Source of the DNA: a virus
Virus record (IMG/VR): IMGVR_UViG_3300042374_001687
Location: 62,001-126,000 of that record
Reading direction: 5' to 3' (one strand)
DNA length: 64,000 nt
Shown here: positions 17,026 through 26,445 of the stretch, in pieces
Layout: every line of letters begins with the position of its first letter
How positions within the stretch are numbered: the stretch's first letter is position 1
Position numbers and translations under genes: made by a program
The notes under the pieces: generated by a model
Databases searched by the model: none
The model's input: only the letters and a program-made list of their open reading frames with translations
Told to the model about the DNA's origin: nothing

Positions 17026-18435
17026 CTAGGACAGAAATCTTCTTTGAAGCTTATTGTTTTCCACATACCACATCTTGCCTTTCCCAATGGAGTCGGATAT
17101 GCCCATGAGGCAAGCCGCGGTGGATTCTTTAATTTGATTTTCATCTGGCTTGATTTCGGCCACAAGTCTACCCTTGTTGTCAAATTCATAATACTCGTCG
17201 GATGGAATATCTATCTCAAAGTCCTCATTAGAGACGGATAGTCCCGAAACCAATGGCAATTCGCTAAATTTAATCGCCTTTTGGCCCTTGACGCAAACCG
17301 TCGTGATTCTGCTATTTTTAAAAACGCTGTCGTTCTTTTTGAGGCTTCTGGCAACATCCTTCCAGGACAAGTTAGACAAGGCCTTTATCTCATTTTGCTT
17401 TATCAAGCCCCATTCTACGAAAACATCCTTTACAATCTTTGAATATGTGGCCCCCTTTGAGGAGGCGACGGCAACCATCGCCATCGCCAAGTTGGAATAG
17501 TAGTCTACCACTCTTCCCGTGTTTGGAATTGCTTGGGCCATTATTGAAAATGAAACATCGCGGGCTGTTTTTGCAGCAGTAAGCTGATCGACCTTCAAAG
17601 ACATTTGTTGTTCGTATATCCGGACGAATATCTCGTACCAGGCGGCCGAAAAAACTCTTCCGAAACTGTGACACTCGGCTGCAAGCTGGTTGTTTGGGGC
17701 ATCTTTCGGGAGTCCGGCAGGATTGACATATTTGAATTTTTCTATGGCCGGATCCCTCAACGAATTGGGGAGGCATGTTCTGTCTTTGGATATTTTGCTT
17801 ATTAATATTCCGATTTCTTCGGCAAGTCTTGAAATTATATTGGAACTCCTCAAATCTCCATTGTTTTCCTTGAGGGCGGCGACCAAGGCCATTTCGTAAT
17901 TCATCATGTTGAACATCGCGACGATGTCCGAAAAAGCCTCGTGAAAAGACCATATCTCCAAGGATTGAACGCTCCAGAAATCGGGCCTCATGGAATCAAG
18001 AATAGCATGACCTAATTCGTGCGTCACTATATCTTGTGAGTCGCCGAAATAATAGTTCTTCCCTGAGTGCCTGTAGTAAAAGAACCTGAGCGAAGCTCTG
18101 TCGTAATAGGCATTCAAATCAGATCCGGCGGCGGGAATCACCTGGAGGAGGTTTGTGGCGGCCCAATTTTTAACCGGCGTCTTAAGATGGCTTTGGACTT
18201 TCTCTATGCAGTTCCCGACGGATATGTGGCAATTGGCGGCTCTTGTTTCATCCTCATTTTTGGGGACGGGATTAAAGCCTTTGACTGCATATTTAAGGAG
18301 TCCCGACTTTGGAAAAGTGAAATTCTCAACGAGGTTGGGAGTGGTCGGATCGTTGATCGTGTATTTTCCCAAAAATCGGGCCACATCAGAATGAATTCTC
18401 TCAAGTGCCGACAACTCAAACAGCTTCTTGAACAT
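17026..18435 (-). CDS. Zinc metalloprotease (gluzincin type)
   Basis: A 469-residue protein starting at the ATG at 18435, which follows GGAGG; the in-frame extension to 18507 has no support. The zinc site is HELGH (139-143), and the third ligand is probably Glu166 in FHEAFSD, a spacing typical of thermolysin- and fungalysin-like gluzincins. A later HSFGRVFSAAWYEIF helix resembles the conserved C-terminal subdomain of that clan. No signal peptide is seen, so it may act in the cell or in the virion. Proteases of this clan are unusual in T4-like phages. Confidence 0.8.
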   Translation of the reverse strand: MFKKLFELSALERIHSDVARFLGKYTINDPTTPNLVENFTFPKSGLLKYAVKGFNPVPKNEDETRAANCHISVGNCIEKVQSHLKTPVKNWAATNLLQVIPAAGSDLNAYYDRASLRFFYYRHSGKNYYFGDSQDIVTHELGHAILDSMRPDFWSVQSLEIWSFHEAFSDIVAMFNMMNYEMALVAALKENNGDLRSSNIISRLAEEIGILISKISKDRTCLPNSLRDPAIEKFKYVNPAGLPKDAPNNQLAAECHSFGRVFSAAWYEIFVRIYEQQMSLKVDQLTAAKTARDVSFSIMAQAIPNTGRVVDYYSNLAMAMVAVASSKGATYSKIVKDVFVEWGLIKQNEIKALSNLSWKDVARSLKKNDSVFKNSRITTVCVKGQKAIKFSELPLVSGLSVSNEDFEIDIPSDEYYEFDNKGRLVAEIKPDENQIKESTAACLMGISDSIGKGKMWYVENNKLQRRFLS

Positions 18436-18485
18436 ACAACCTCCTTGTTTTTGTTCCCAAAGATATCTAGATACTAAGATCAAAA

Positions 18486-19028
18486 ATGTACAATCAATTT
18501 TCAACAATGTGCAAGAATCAAGAAGTAGAGGCGCAGATTAAATCGCTCATAGGAGAGAAGGAACTGCGAGAGTACAGAAACTTTGCCTTCAAGGATGACA
18601 TGTTGAAGTTGTCTGTGGGGATAATACTTGGGAACTCTTTCAATAAGGTTGTGCATGGGATATCGGATTATCTTGTCATGCCTATATTCACATTTTTGGT
18701 TTCAAAGACGGGGGATGGATGGAGGAATTGGACATTCACTCCCGTGAAGGGGCTGAATTTTGAGTTGGGACACCTTTTCGGCGTATTTTTTGACTTTCTG
18801 CTAATATCGATGCTGCTCTATGTCTTCTATATTAAGTTGATTGGGCAGATCGTAAATCGAGAAGTACCGAGCCTTAAGAACTGCCCTCACTGTTGTGGGC
18901 GCATAAATGCGGCTGCGAGAAAATGTCCGTTGTGTACGGGAGACATGATCGTAGAAGGAGATCCAATTGTCAAAACAAGAAGAACTAGAAGCAAGGATAC
19001 GAGAGCAAAGAACCGTAGAGGCAAATAA
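18486..19028 (+). CDS. mscL: MscL-like mechanosensitive channel with zinc ribbon
   Basis: A 180-residue protein. The N-terminal region matches large-conductance mechanosensitive channels: a short amphipathic start, FKDDMLKLSVGIILGNSFNKVV as TM1 with its Gly-spaced pore helix, a periplasmic loop, and LFGVFFDFLLISMLLYVFYI as TM2. After TM2 comes a zinc ribbon (CPHCCGRINAAARKCPLC) and a basic tail, in place of the usual helical bundle. A channel opened by membrane tension could affect lysis timing or osmotic balance of the infected cell. It overlaps the next gene. Confidence 0.75.
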   Translation: MYNQFSTMCKNQEVEAQIKSLIGEKELREYRNFAFKDDMLKLSVGIILGNSFNKVVHGISDYLVMPIFTFLVSKTGDGWRNWTFTPVKGLNFELGHLFGVFFDFLLISMLLYVFYIKLIGQIVNREVPSLKNCPHCCGRINAAARKCPLCTGDMIVEGDPIVKTRRTRSKDTRAKNRRGK

Positions 19029-19581
19029 AAAAGGACTCATCGGTCAGAACGGAAAGATAGGGGTTGTGCTAAAGATGATGGGTCAGCCGATAGTGTCCCA
19101 CTCTGAGGGCGGAGCATATGTGGACACAAACTATCTAGAGTACGAGGAGGAAGCCGGTGAGCCTAGAAGTTCCGCTGAACTTCTAGAAAAAATCCCCATC
19201 ATGAACATTGATGGAAGCTTAAGGCCTGAAACTGCCGAGTGGGCTCAACTAGCCGATCCGGTTTCGTATGGGATATACAATGTGGGGTGGTATTTTGATG
19301 GCCTCAGTCGGGGAATGCACCTTGAAATAAAATACATGGACTCAGAGGCGGAACTTGTTGTCTTGCACAAGGGATATGTGGTGTACAAAGAGATAAAGGG
19401 AGAGATCGTTTCCTATGTTCCAAAAGATGAGTGGGAGGGCTGGGTAAACAATTTGTACAATAAGGCAAAAGACATGCAGAGAAAGATGAAGGAAAATGAA
19501 TTTGAGGAGCAAGTGAGAGAGTCGGAGAGAAAAAAGAAAAGTTGGTGGTCGGAAATGAAATCAAGGTGGGGAATAGAGTGA
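18967..19581 (+). CDS. Hypothetical protein
   Basis: A 204-residue protein with a TTG start that follows GAAGGAGAT, within the end of the MscL-like gene. The core has beta strands (AELVVLHKGYVVYKEIKGEIVSYV), followed by a long charged C-terminal helix. No family recognised. Coupling to the channel gene suggests co-expression. Confidence 0.6.
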   Translation: MSKQEELEARIREQRTVEANKKGLIGQNGKIGVVLKMMGQPIVSHSEGGAYVDTNYLEYEEEAGEPRSSAELLEKIPIMNIDGSLRPETAEWAQLADPVSYGIYNVGWYFDGLSRGMHLEIKYMDSEAELVVLHKGYVVYKEIKGEIVSYVPKDEWEGWVNNLYNKAKDMQRKMKENEFEEQVRESERKKKSWWSEMKSRWGIE

Positions 19582-19585
19582 AACA

Positions 19586-19618
19586 AAAAAGCCCAGATTT
19601 TGAAATCTGGGCTTGAAA
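19586..19618 (+). terminator. Intrinsic terminator hairpin
   Basis: Stem AAGCCCAGATT / AATCTGGGCTT with loop TTGA, just after the stop of the plus-strand gene. It has A-tracts on one side and sits between convergent genes. Confidence 0.6.
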
Positions 19619-19643
19619 TTAAGCTACGGCCGTGCGTTGTAGG

Positions 19644-20036
19644 TCACATGAAAAAAATGATATACGCCAAGACCAAAACTTGTAGTCCCACGATGGCGCC
19701 AAATACATACATATCGTAGCGGGTCTTTGACTTAATCTTATCCTCAACGACTAGTTGCATGGGCGACTTGTGAGAAACCGACGCGGCGGACGAGAGACCT
19801 TCCGATCTGCCTTGGTCGCAGCACACTCTTTCCGAGATTCTGTTGATCACCTCTCCTGTGACCTCATCGAATGTTTCGGTCTCTCTTTCACAGACGCAAT
19901 AGTGCTCGATGACTCTCTGCGCCAGCTTTTTCTGCGGCTTGGGCTCAACAAATACTTCAGTAACCCTAGTCAGCGAATCAGGTGTATTCTCCACCTTCTC
20001 GGCCTTTCTTCCGTCATCAAGCGTGAATTCAGACAT
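19644..20036 (-). CDS. Tail-anchored membrane protein, unknown
   Basis: A 130-residue protein with GGAGG before the ATG. The N-terminus is soluble with two close cysteine pairs (CVCE, CCDQ). One membrane segment sits at the very C-terminus (VFGAIVGLQVLVLAYIIFFM), so it is probably tail-anchored in the inner membrane. A TATAAATA-like box lies about 40 bases upstream (20076-20083). Confidence 0.6.
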   Translation of the reverse strand: MSEFTLDDGRKAEKVENTPDSLTRVTEVFVEPKPQKKLAQRVIEHYCVCERETETFDEVTGEVINRISERVCCDQGRSEGLSSAASVSHKSPMQLVVEDKIKSKTRYDMYVFGAIVGLQVLVLAYIIFFM

Positions 20037-20106
20037 TTAGTCCTCCTTGTTTAATACCCACGCGCCTTCTATGTGTATTTATAATTGATCGTCAAGAAAA
20101 AATTGA

Positions 20107-20150
20107 ATTTTGGTACAAAAAAACCCCCCTGGCCGAAGCCAGGGGGGTTT
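20107..20150 (-). terminator. Intrinsic terminator
   Basis: On the minus strand: ACCCCCCTGGC, loop TTCG, GCCAGGGGGG, then seven T. It lies directly after the minus-strand gene that ends at 20174. Confidence 0.8.
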
Positions 20151-20173
20151 GTAACAATCAAAAAGGAGTCAGA

Positions 20174-20452
20174 TCAAGCACCGTGAACGATGAGATCGGT
20201 CAAGGTGTGCTTGCTGAGCGTGGACTTAACTCCTCCCTTAACCGGAGCAATTTCGCTCTTCTTAAAGGACTTGATGGGAGCATCCTGGAGCCGGGTGCAA
20301 ACCGTGTTGCCCCTGCGAAGGACATATCCCTTCACCACATCGCCCTTGTTCTCAACGACCGCAATGGTCGTGCGAATGGGCTTGCTGTGGGTTCCCTTGT
20401 AAAAGAACTTCCAGACCGGGAGGTTTCTGACCAAACAATAACCTGTCGACAT
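20174..20452 (-). CDS. Hypothetical protein
   Basis: A 92-residue protein starting at the ATG at 20452 after AAAGGAG. It is basic and beta-rich (TIAVVENKGDVVKGYVLRRGNTVCTRL). No family recognised. It has its own strong terminator, so it may be highly expressed. Confidence 0.65.
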   Translation of the reverse strand: MSTGYCLVRNLPVWKFFYKGTHSKPIRTTIAVVENKGDVVKGYVLRRGNTVCTRLQDAPIKSFKKSEIAPVKGGVKSTLSKHTLTDLIVHGA

Positions 20453-20509
20453 TGATTGAACTCCTTTCTTAAAGTTCAGGTATAGAGACATCTTATCAGA
20501 TCTGTTCTG

Positions 20510-20971
20510 CTAGTCAATAGCATTTTCTAGCATTTCAAGAATATTGTCAGCATCGCCCCTGCTGTCCAGGATCTGATCTTCCAGAAACAGGGCGACATAA
20601 GTGGCATCAACATCGCAAGAGCCGATATTTTCAGCCTGGCTATGACGAAGGACATAGTTATTCACCACATCGTTCTCCATTTGCAATGCGGCTTCCAGAA
20701 GAGCCTTCGGGCAAGTCATTCCGGACTTAAAAGATCCGACATCGGACGGGACTCCACCTGCGATGCCTCGCCTGGTCTTCAGGCCAGTGATGAGCCTTCT
20801 GAACTGCTCTATGTGCTTCATTTCGCTGGCGGCTTGCTCCAAGAAGAACTCGCTCAGTTCTTGCCGGTGCAATCCCCGCACATTAGTGGCCGCTTGCATG
20901 TAAAAATGCCAATGTGCATATTCATTAGAAAGATCTAAAGTTAGTAGATCCACGAGTTCTTCAATTGTCAT
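20510..20971 (-). CDS. Ferritin-like diiron protein
   Basis: A 153-residue four-helix protein. Helix 1 has LSNEYAHWHFYMQAA, helix 2 EQAASEMKHIEQF (the ExxH pattern), helix 3 ALQMENDVVNNYVLRH and helix 4 YVALFLEDQILDSRGDAD. The spaced Glu and His residues fit a ferroxidase-type diiron site of the ferritin/bacterioferritin superfamily. It could store iron or protect against oxidative damage during infection. It overlaps the gene upstream by four bases. Confidence 0.75.
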   Translation of the reverse strand: MTIEELVDLLTLDLSNEYAHWHFYMQAATNVRGLHRQELSEFFLEQAASEMKHIEQFRRLITGLKTRRGIAGGVPSDVGSFKSGMTCPKALLEAALQMENDVVNNYVLRHSQAENIGSCDVDATYVALFLEDQILDSRGDADNILEMLENAID

Positions 20972-21252
20972 TGGTCGCCTTTCTTTGTAAACATAGGTTC
21001 GCCATCCACATCGAATCCGCAGATTTCTACGGATCCCATTATGAAGTTTTTAAAAAGTATTTGGCCGATTCGCACATGGCCGCACCAGGCCACAACCTTC
21101 AGAACATCATCTAGTTCGGACATGCCTTGATTGAGACAAGCCGATACTATTTGATTGGTCTCTTCGTCTGAAAGGGACACATACCTTTTTTGATTATCGT
21201 CCCAGTGCAGGTCATCGGCGGGAATCAAATTGTTTAGAATATGATGATACAT
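20968..21252 (-). CDS. Hypothetical protein
   Basis: A 94-residue protein coupled to the ferritin-like gene by an ATGA overlap. It is acidic and mostly helical, with two cysteines near its middle. No family recognised. Confidence 0.6.
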   Translation of the reverse strand: MYHHILNNLIPADDLHWDDNQKRYVSLSDEETNQIVSACLNQGMSELDDVLKVVAWCGHVRIGQILFKNFIMGSVEICGFDVDGEPMFTKKGDQ

Positions 21253-21275
21253 GATTTGGCCTTGTTGCCAATATC

Positions 21276-21470
21276 TTATTGATTCCTTCCGTGCCGGTCA
21301 ATGTCAAAAAATTTAATAGAACGGGCCTTCCACTTTTCCCACCACTGCTTCGTGAAAAATGCCGAAGTTGCATATATCACGCCGCCCATTATGGTTTTAA
21401 TCAGCCAAAATGAAGCACAGGTCACGACGATAAACCTTCTTTTGTCGCCCAAATCGTTTTTGTTTTCCAT
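21276..21470 (-). CDS. Small membrane protein
   Basis: A 64-residue protein from the ATG at 21470. It has one hydrophobic segment (FIVVTCASFWLIKTIMGGVIYA) flanked by basic residues. No Shine-Dalgarno is visible; a TAGATAT box lies four bases before the ATG, the same arrangement as several other genes here. Confidence 0.55.
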   Translation of the reverse strand: MENKNDLGDKRRFIVVTCASFWLIKTIMGGVIYATSAFFTKQWWEKWKARSIKFFDIDRHGRNQ

Positions 21471-21505
21471 ACCAATATCTATTTTGGACACATATAATAG
21501 AATGT

Positions 21506-23320
21506 ATGCAAAATGGAAAAAATCAATTTCCCGAGGGGTTGGCCTATCCCACCGAGCCTTTTGAAGACTTTTATTTCAAATTTCGGAATACAAAGGAGAT
21601 GATCGAACATCCCGAATGGGATGAAATTTATTCAACTTATTACGAACTAGATCCCTACGAAATCGGAATTCCCGTGGGCGAGAAAGTTGAAGATCTTAAT
21701 TCCTTCCCCGCCGAGAAGCAGATAGAAGAGGTCATAAAGTGCGCAAAAAGTTTCTTCTATTTTTGCCACCGCTATGTGAAAATCCTACACCCAAAGTTCG
21801 GAACGATCCCATTTGTGCTCTACAAATACCAGCGGAGGGTCATAAAGGAGTACGAATCCAAAAGATTCAACATGATAAGCAAGTTCCGACAGGGGGGTCT
21901 AAGCACCGTCACGGTTCTCTGGGGACTTTGGAAGTGCATGTTCCAAAAAGACCAGCAGATATACTTTCTGTCAAAGACGGACCGAGAGGCTCTGGCCGCA
22001 GGTGATATAGCCAGAAGGGCCATGGACAACTTTCCTTACTGGATGTATGACAAAAATAACGCAGACATAACAAAGCACGAGAAGAGTTTCAACGATGTAG
22101 GGTCAAAAATATGTTTCTATACGCCCGAGGCGGCTCGAGGCAAGTCTGCCACATACATCATGATAGACGAGGCGGCATTCATAGAAAAAATGGACGAACA
22201 CTGGAAAGCGATGTATCCCGTGATCGCAACGGGAGGACACATAGAGATAATCTCTACCGTCAATGGTTTGGGGAACTGGTATGAGGAGACATACCATGAG
22301 GCCCAGGCCGGGAGAAATTTTTTTAACATCATAGACTTGGACTACTGGGAGCACCCCGTGTATGCGAATCCCGAATGGGCGGCTGCCATGAGGGCGAACT
22401 TGGGGGAAAAGGGGTGGCAACAAGAAGTGCTGCGAGATTTCTTGGGCTCGGGCGATACTTACATATCTTCAAATGTGATAAGCCAATACGACAGAGGAGC
22501 CAGAAGTACGGTTCCTGTCAGGACCGCCTTTTCTAAATGGACAAATGAATCGCAGCAAAAGCAGCAGTGGGATGACGGTGCCTTGTGGATATGGAAAGAG
22601 CCAATGGTGGGGCACGAGTACATAATAGGTGCGGACTGTGCCGAGGGAGTCGGAAAGGACGGCGACAACTCGTGCTTCCAGATAATAGACGCGGTTAGTC
22701 TAGAACAAGTCGCCGAATTCTACAGCAATTTGGTTCCTCCAAATGTATTCGCCCAGATAATAAACCAGATAGGCATATACTACAACACGGCGACCGTGGT
22801 GGTAGAAAACAATTCAGTAGGAGGTGCGGTCTTAAACAGCTTGAGCAACGACATGGGGTACGAAGCTCTCTATTATGAAAGTAGAAAGTCATCCACCAAG
22901 TTGGGAATCAAAATGGGCCCCTCTAACAGACCAATATTCCTGGAGGCTATGCAGAACAGACTCATGAATGGAACGGTCAGGATAAACAGTCATCGTTTAG
23001 TGAACGAGCTGAAGACCTTCATATACAGCCCCCAGAAAAAGCGAGCCGAGGCGATAAAAGGAAAGCACGACGACGCAATCATGGCCTTGTGCCTCGCTCT
23101 GTATGTCAGGGACGAAAGAATAAGGGGATTGCCTCTGGACATTGAGTACGCGGAACAATCTATACTTGCAAAAAACAGACCAGTAGATGACATAAAAAAA
23201 GAGATACTCGAGGGAGGAGTTTCTGACTGGTTTGAGATAAGATCTGGGGAGGACTCTTTTGCCGAGGATAAGCAAGACAGCAGAAAAAACAGTCCTATAC
23301 TCAAGGAATTTGGATGGTAG
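21506..23320 (+). CDS. Terminase large subunit (T4 gp17-like)
   Basis: A 604-residue DNA-packaging motor. The ATPase half has a Walker A-like loop FRQGGLST (127-134), Walker B YIMIDEAAF (217-225) and the coupling motif STVNG (250-254). The nuclease half has the RNase H-type acidic residues: Asp377 in IIGADCAEG, Glu434 in VVVENNS and HDDAIMAL at 521-528. Length and layout match T4 gp17 (610 residues). It would cut concatemeric DNA and pump it into the prohead through the portal. A TATAATA box at 21492-21498 lies very close to the ATG. No small terminase gene was recognised in the window. Confidence 0.93.
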   Translation: MQNGKNQFPEGLAYPTEPFEDFYFKFRNTKEMIEHPEWDEIYSTYYELDPYEIGIPVGEKVEDLNSFPAEKQIEEVIKCAKSFFYFCHRYVKILHPKFGTIPFVLYKYQRRVIKEYESKRFNMISKFRQGGLSTVTVLWGLWKCMFQKDQQIYFLSKTDREALAAGDIARRAMDNFPYWMYDKNNADITKHEKSFNDVGSKICFYTPEAARGKSATYIMIDEAAFIEKMDEHWKAMYPVIATGGHIEIISTVNGLGNWYEETYHEAQAGRNFFNIIDLDYWEHPVYANPEWAAAMRANLGEKGWQQEVLRDFLGSGDTYISSNVISQYDRGARSTVPVRTAFSKWTNESQQKQQWDDGALWIWKEPMVGHEYIIGADCAEGVGKDGDNSCFQIIDAVSLEQVAEFYSNLVPPNVFAQIINQIGIYYNTATVVVENNSVGGAVLNSLSNDMGYEALYYESRKSSTKLGIKMGPSNRPIFLEAMQNRLMNGTVRINSHRLVNELKTFIYSPQKKRAEAIKGKHDDAIMALCLALYVRDERIRGLPLDIEYAEQSILAKNRPVDDIKKEILEGGVSDWFEIRSGEDSFAEDKQDSRKNSPILKEFGW

Positions 23321-23333
23321 AAAGGGGGCTTGA

Positions 23334-23624
23334 TTGAAAAACGAAGAGATGAAGAGAGTGATAGGAAGGGCTATTGAATGTTGCACGGGGCATCACATGC
23401 AAGGGGTGAAGCGAAAGTTGATTGGCGTATTGCATGAAATATCAGAAATAGAAGATAAAAAAGTGCGAAGAAGGTCTGTGGACGATATTTACAAGCAGTG
23501 GACGGCAGAAAAATCCTCATCGGTCGCCAAGATGAGCGAAGTTCAAGCTAAAAACGCTCTCGGCGAAATAGAGAACATGATCAATACAGAGCACAGAAAG
23601 ATCGGGGGGGGCGGAGAGCGATAG
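23334..23624 (+). CDS. Hypothetical protein
   Basis: A 96-residue, mostly helical and charged protein with a probable TTG start after GGGGGC; an in-frame ATG at 23349 is the alternative. It follows the terminase gene by 13 bases. No family recognised. Confidence 0.55.
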   Translation: MKNEEMKRVIGRAIECCTGHHMQGVKRKLIGVLHEISEIEDKKVRRRSVDDIYKQWTAEKSSSVAKMSEVQAKNALGEIENMINTEHRKIGGGGER

Positions 23625-23631
23625 AGGCACG

Positions 23632-23754
23632 CTAATGGACTGAGGCGGCGATCAGCCAGTCCCAGTTCAATCCAATCAAATAGCCCACAAGAAAAGCAAG
23701 AGCACACACAAAGACGACGGCGTTGTTGGCTAAAAATTTAAAAATATGTTCCAT
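23632..23754 (-). CDS. Small membrane protein
   Basis: A 40-residue frame with one membrane helix (NNAVVFVCALAFLVGYLIGL). Its ATG overlaps the end of the upstream minus-strand gene, so the two are probably co-translated. Too short to classify. Confidence 0.5.
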   Translation of the reverse strand: MEHIFKFLANNAVVFVCALAFLVGYLIGLNWDWLIAASVH

Positions 23755-24001
23755 TGATGTCGTTTCCTATTCTTTTGGTCGTAATGTCACGGACCGTTTG
23801 CAACCACAAAATTTCTTTTTCTGACATTTCAACATTTGAAGTCAAGACGAAGTCGGCCCCGATCCATTCGCCTATCTGCTCCTTCGTTCCATCTTTGCGA
23901 CGCTTTAAGAGCACATATTTATCCAATGATTTCATTTGATAGTCTTCCATGAAGTAGTTGGTAGACTCAATATTGCCGAAATCGCACTTGTAGTGGATCA
24001 C
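23738..24001 (-). CDS. Hypothetical protein
   Basis: An 87-residue protein. The second half has alternating strands and a charged helix (GEWIGADFVL ... MSEKEILWLQTVRDI). It resembles short phage regulators in size only. A TGCTATAATT box lies about 30 bases upstream on the same strand. Confidence 0.55.
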   Translation of the reverse strand: MIHYKCDFGNIESTNYFMEDYQMKSLDKYVLLKRRKDGTKEQIGEWIGADFVLTSNVEMSEKEILWLQTVRDITTKRIGNDINGTYF

Positions 24002-24113
24002 ATTTTTTCCTATTCATCTAAAAACGGAATTATAGCAGAGATTGCGGCAATAAACAATGCCCAATCCGATATATATGAATAGAGATGATATCCATTAAAC
24101 AAGGAGGTTTAAA

Positions 24114-24416
24114 ATGGATGCAAGAACAAGACTTGAGATGGCCAGAGGCAAGGTGGCCAATGCAAAAAAAATGCAAGCGGAAATAATTTCCGCCACTCAA
24201 CAGATTCAAGATCTTGAAGACAGAACGATAGAAAACTCTTCTGCTCTCGTGAAATACAGACAAAATTTTACTGTGCCTGCGGTCTGGGTTCCTAAGCAAG
24301 GCATAAGAATATCAAACATACCTCAGATCCCAGCAGAAAAGATATCAAATATTAGTACATACATTCAAGCCAACGTTAAAAGAATTGACGGTGGCGATCT
24401 TGATGAGACTGGGTGA
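24114..24416 (+). CDS. Hypothetical protein preceding tail fibre
   Basis: A 100-residue protein with a strong AAGGAGG. The N-terminal half is a probable coiled coil (MDARTRLEMARGKVANAKK ... QIQDLEDRT). It ends 28 bases before the fibre gene and may be a fibre attachment or assembly protein; that is inference. Confidence 0.6.
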   Translation: MDARTRLEMARGKVANAKKMQAEIISATQQIQDLEDRTIENSSALVKYRQNFTVPAVWVPKQGIRISNIPQIPAEKISNISTYIQANVKRIDGGDLDETG

Positions 24417-24443
24417 TTTGCAATAACCAAGGAGAAAAAGAAG

Positions 24444-26420
24444 ATGGCAGCAGAAACAATTATTCAGATACGCAGAGGTCTTGCGGCAACATGGACGGAG
24501 CTCAATCCGGTCCTGGCGGCTGGCGAGATGGGTCTGGAGACGGACACAAAGAAGGCCAAGATCGGCAACGGCTCGACCGCTTGGAATAGCTTGGCCTATT
24601 CAATCGGCCAAGTTGACAACATCAATTTTAGCGGCAACACGATCAGCTCCACCGACGCGAACGGCGACATAACGCTCGATCCGAACGGAACGGGCGACGT
24701 CAGAATTGCCGACAGTGCTGACCTGTATGTCGGTGGCGATGTCTATGCGAACAACAAGAGACTAGCGACCTTGGAGTATGTTGACGCTGTCAAGCAAGGC
24801 TTGGACGTCAAGGATTCGGTCAGGGTTGCGACGACTGGAAACATCACATTGTCGGGCGAGCAGGAAGTTGACGGCGTATCCTTGGTCGCCGGTAACCGCG
24901 TGCTAGTCAAGAATCAGACCACAGCCAGCCAGAACGGCATTTATGTCGTTGCTGCTGGTTCTTGGACGAGAGCCGACGATGCCAACGCCGATGCCGATGT
25001 TACATCTGGTCTCTTCACATTCGTGGAGCAAGGCACGGTTAATCAGGACAGCGGTTGGGTTTTGACCACAGACGGGGCGATCACAGTCGGAACGACCTCG
25101 CTTGCTTTCGCGCAGTTTAGTGGTGCGGGCTCGGTTACAGCCGGCGCCGGCCTCACAAAGAGTGGAAACACTCTTGATGTTGGCGGCACTGCTGACAGAA
25201 TCACTGTCAATTCCGACAGCGTCGACATTGCCAGCACCTATGCCGGTCAGTCCAGCATCACCACGCTCGGCACGGTGACGACGGGAACTTGGAATGGTAC
25301 AACGGTCGGGCTCAGCTATGGCGGCACGGGAGCTACGGACGCCTCGGGTGCTCGCTCAAACCTCGGCCTCGTGATCGGAACGGATGTTCAGGCGTACGAT
25401 GCTGAGTTGGCGGCTCTTGCCGGCACAACCAGTGCGGCTGACGCTCTTCCGTACTTCACAGGTGCGGGCACAGCGACGACAACAACGATGACGAGCTTTG
25501 CTCGTGGCCTTCTCGACGACACCAGCGCGTCGGACGCCCGCACAACGCTCGGCGTTGTGATCGGCACCGACGTTCAGGCGTACGATGCTGAGTTGGCTGC
25601 TATCGCTGGCCTGACCAGCGCTGCTGACGCTCTCCCGTACTTCACGGGTGCGGGCACAGCTGCGGTGACCACGCTGTCCAGCTTCGGCAGATCGCTTGTT
25701 GACGACGCCAGTGCGTCGGACGCCCGCACAACGCTCGGCGTTGTGATCGGCACCGACGTTCAAGCGTACGATGCTGAGTTGGCTGCTATCGCTGGCCTGA
25801 CCAGCGCTGCTGACGCTCTCCCGTACTTCACGGGTGCGGGCACAGCTGCGGTGACCACGCTGTCCAGCTTCGGCAGATCGCTTGTTGACGACGCCAGTGC
25901 GTCGGACGCCCGCACAACGCTCGGCGTTGTGATCGGCACCGACGTTCAAGCGTACGATGCCGAACTCGCGGCCCTCGCGGGTCTGACAAGTGCTGCTGAC
26001 GCTCTCCCGTACTTCACAGGCACGGGAACAGCGGCGACAACGACGATGACGAGCTTTGCTCGTGGCCTCCTTGATGACGCAAGCGCGTCGGATGCCCGCA
26101 CAACGCTCGGCGTTGTGATCGGCACTGACGTTCAGGCGTACAACAGCACTCTTGCTGCTGTGGCTGCCGGAACCTACACGGGTGACGACAGCATCACGAC
26201 TGTCGGAACCGTGACGGCGGGCACATGGAATGCCAGCGTGGTCGGATCCACCTACGGTGGAACCGGGCTCTCGAGCTACGCTGCTGGCGATATCATCTAC
26301 GCCTCCGCGACGGACACCTTGGCCAAGTTGGCTAAGGGAACCGGCTACCAGTTCTTGAAGATGAACTCGGCCGGCACCGCTCCGGAATGGTCCAGCTCGC
26401 TGGACGGCGGCACCCCGTGA
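24444..26420 (+). CDS. Tail fibre with 62-residue repeats
   Basis: A 658-residue protein. Residues 1-50 match the N-terminal domain common to phage fibres and the major tropism determinant ([32 protein letters not shown]). A beta-rich middle follows. Residues of about 305-570 are four to five copies of a 62-residue repeat ([19 protein letters not shown], then ALPYFTG). The C-terminus ([18 protein letters not shown]) is typical of phage fibre ends. It should bind the host or link to another fibre. Codon use is more GC-rich than neighbouring genes. A terminator follows. Confidence 0.85.
   Translation: MAAETIIQIRRGLAATWTELNPVLAAGEMGLETDTKKAKIGNGSTAWNSLAYSIGQVDNINFSGNTISSTDANGDITLDPNGTGDVRIADSADLYVGGDVYANNKRLATLEYVDAVKQGLDVKDSVRVATTGNITLSGEQEVDGVSLVAGNRVLVKNQTTASQNGIYVVAAGSWTRADDANADADVTSGLFTFVEQGTVNQDSGWVLTTDGAITVGTTSLAFAQFSGAGSVTAGAGLTKSGNTLDVGGTADRITVNSDSVDIASTYAGQSSITTLGTVTTGTWNGTTVGLSYGGTGATDASGARSNLGLVIGTDVQAYDAELAALAGTTSAADALPYFTGAGTATTTTMTSFARGLLDDTSASDARTTLGVVIGTDVQAYDAELAAIAGLTSAADALPYFTGAGTAAVTTLSSFGRSLVDDASASDARTTLGVVIGTDVQAYDAELAAIAGLTSAADALPYFTGAGTAAVTTLSSFGRSLVDDASASDARTTLGVVIGTDVQAYDAELAALAGLTSAADALPYFTGTGTAATTTMTSFARGLLDDASASDARTTLGVVIGTDVQAYNSTLAAVAAGTYTGDDSITTVGTVTAGTWNASVVGSTYGGTGLSSYAAGDIIYASATDTLAKLAKGTGYQFLKMNSAGTAPEWSSSLDGGTP
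25360..26140 (+). repeat. 186-bp tandem coding repeat in tail fibre
   Basis: The phrase ACGCTCGGCGTTGTGATC recurs at exactly 186-bp spacing (about 25545, 25731, 25917), equal to 62 codons. The second and third copies are nearly identical in DNA, which implies recent duplication or gene conversion. Confidence 0.9.
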
Positions 26421-26445
26421 TTTGACTCACGGAGTTGATTCAAAA

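Noticed and set aside
25356-25949. A 197-residue minus-strand frame in the tail-fibre repeats
   Set aside because: It repeats with the same 186-bp period and is antisense to the real fibre.
24444-26420. A diversity-generating retroelement acting on the tail fibre
   Set aside because: The N-terminus resembles the major tropism determinant, but no reverse transcriptase or template/variable repeat pair was seen in the window.
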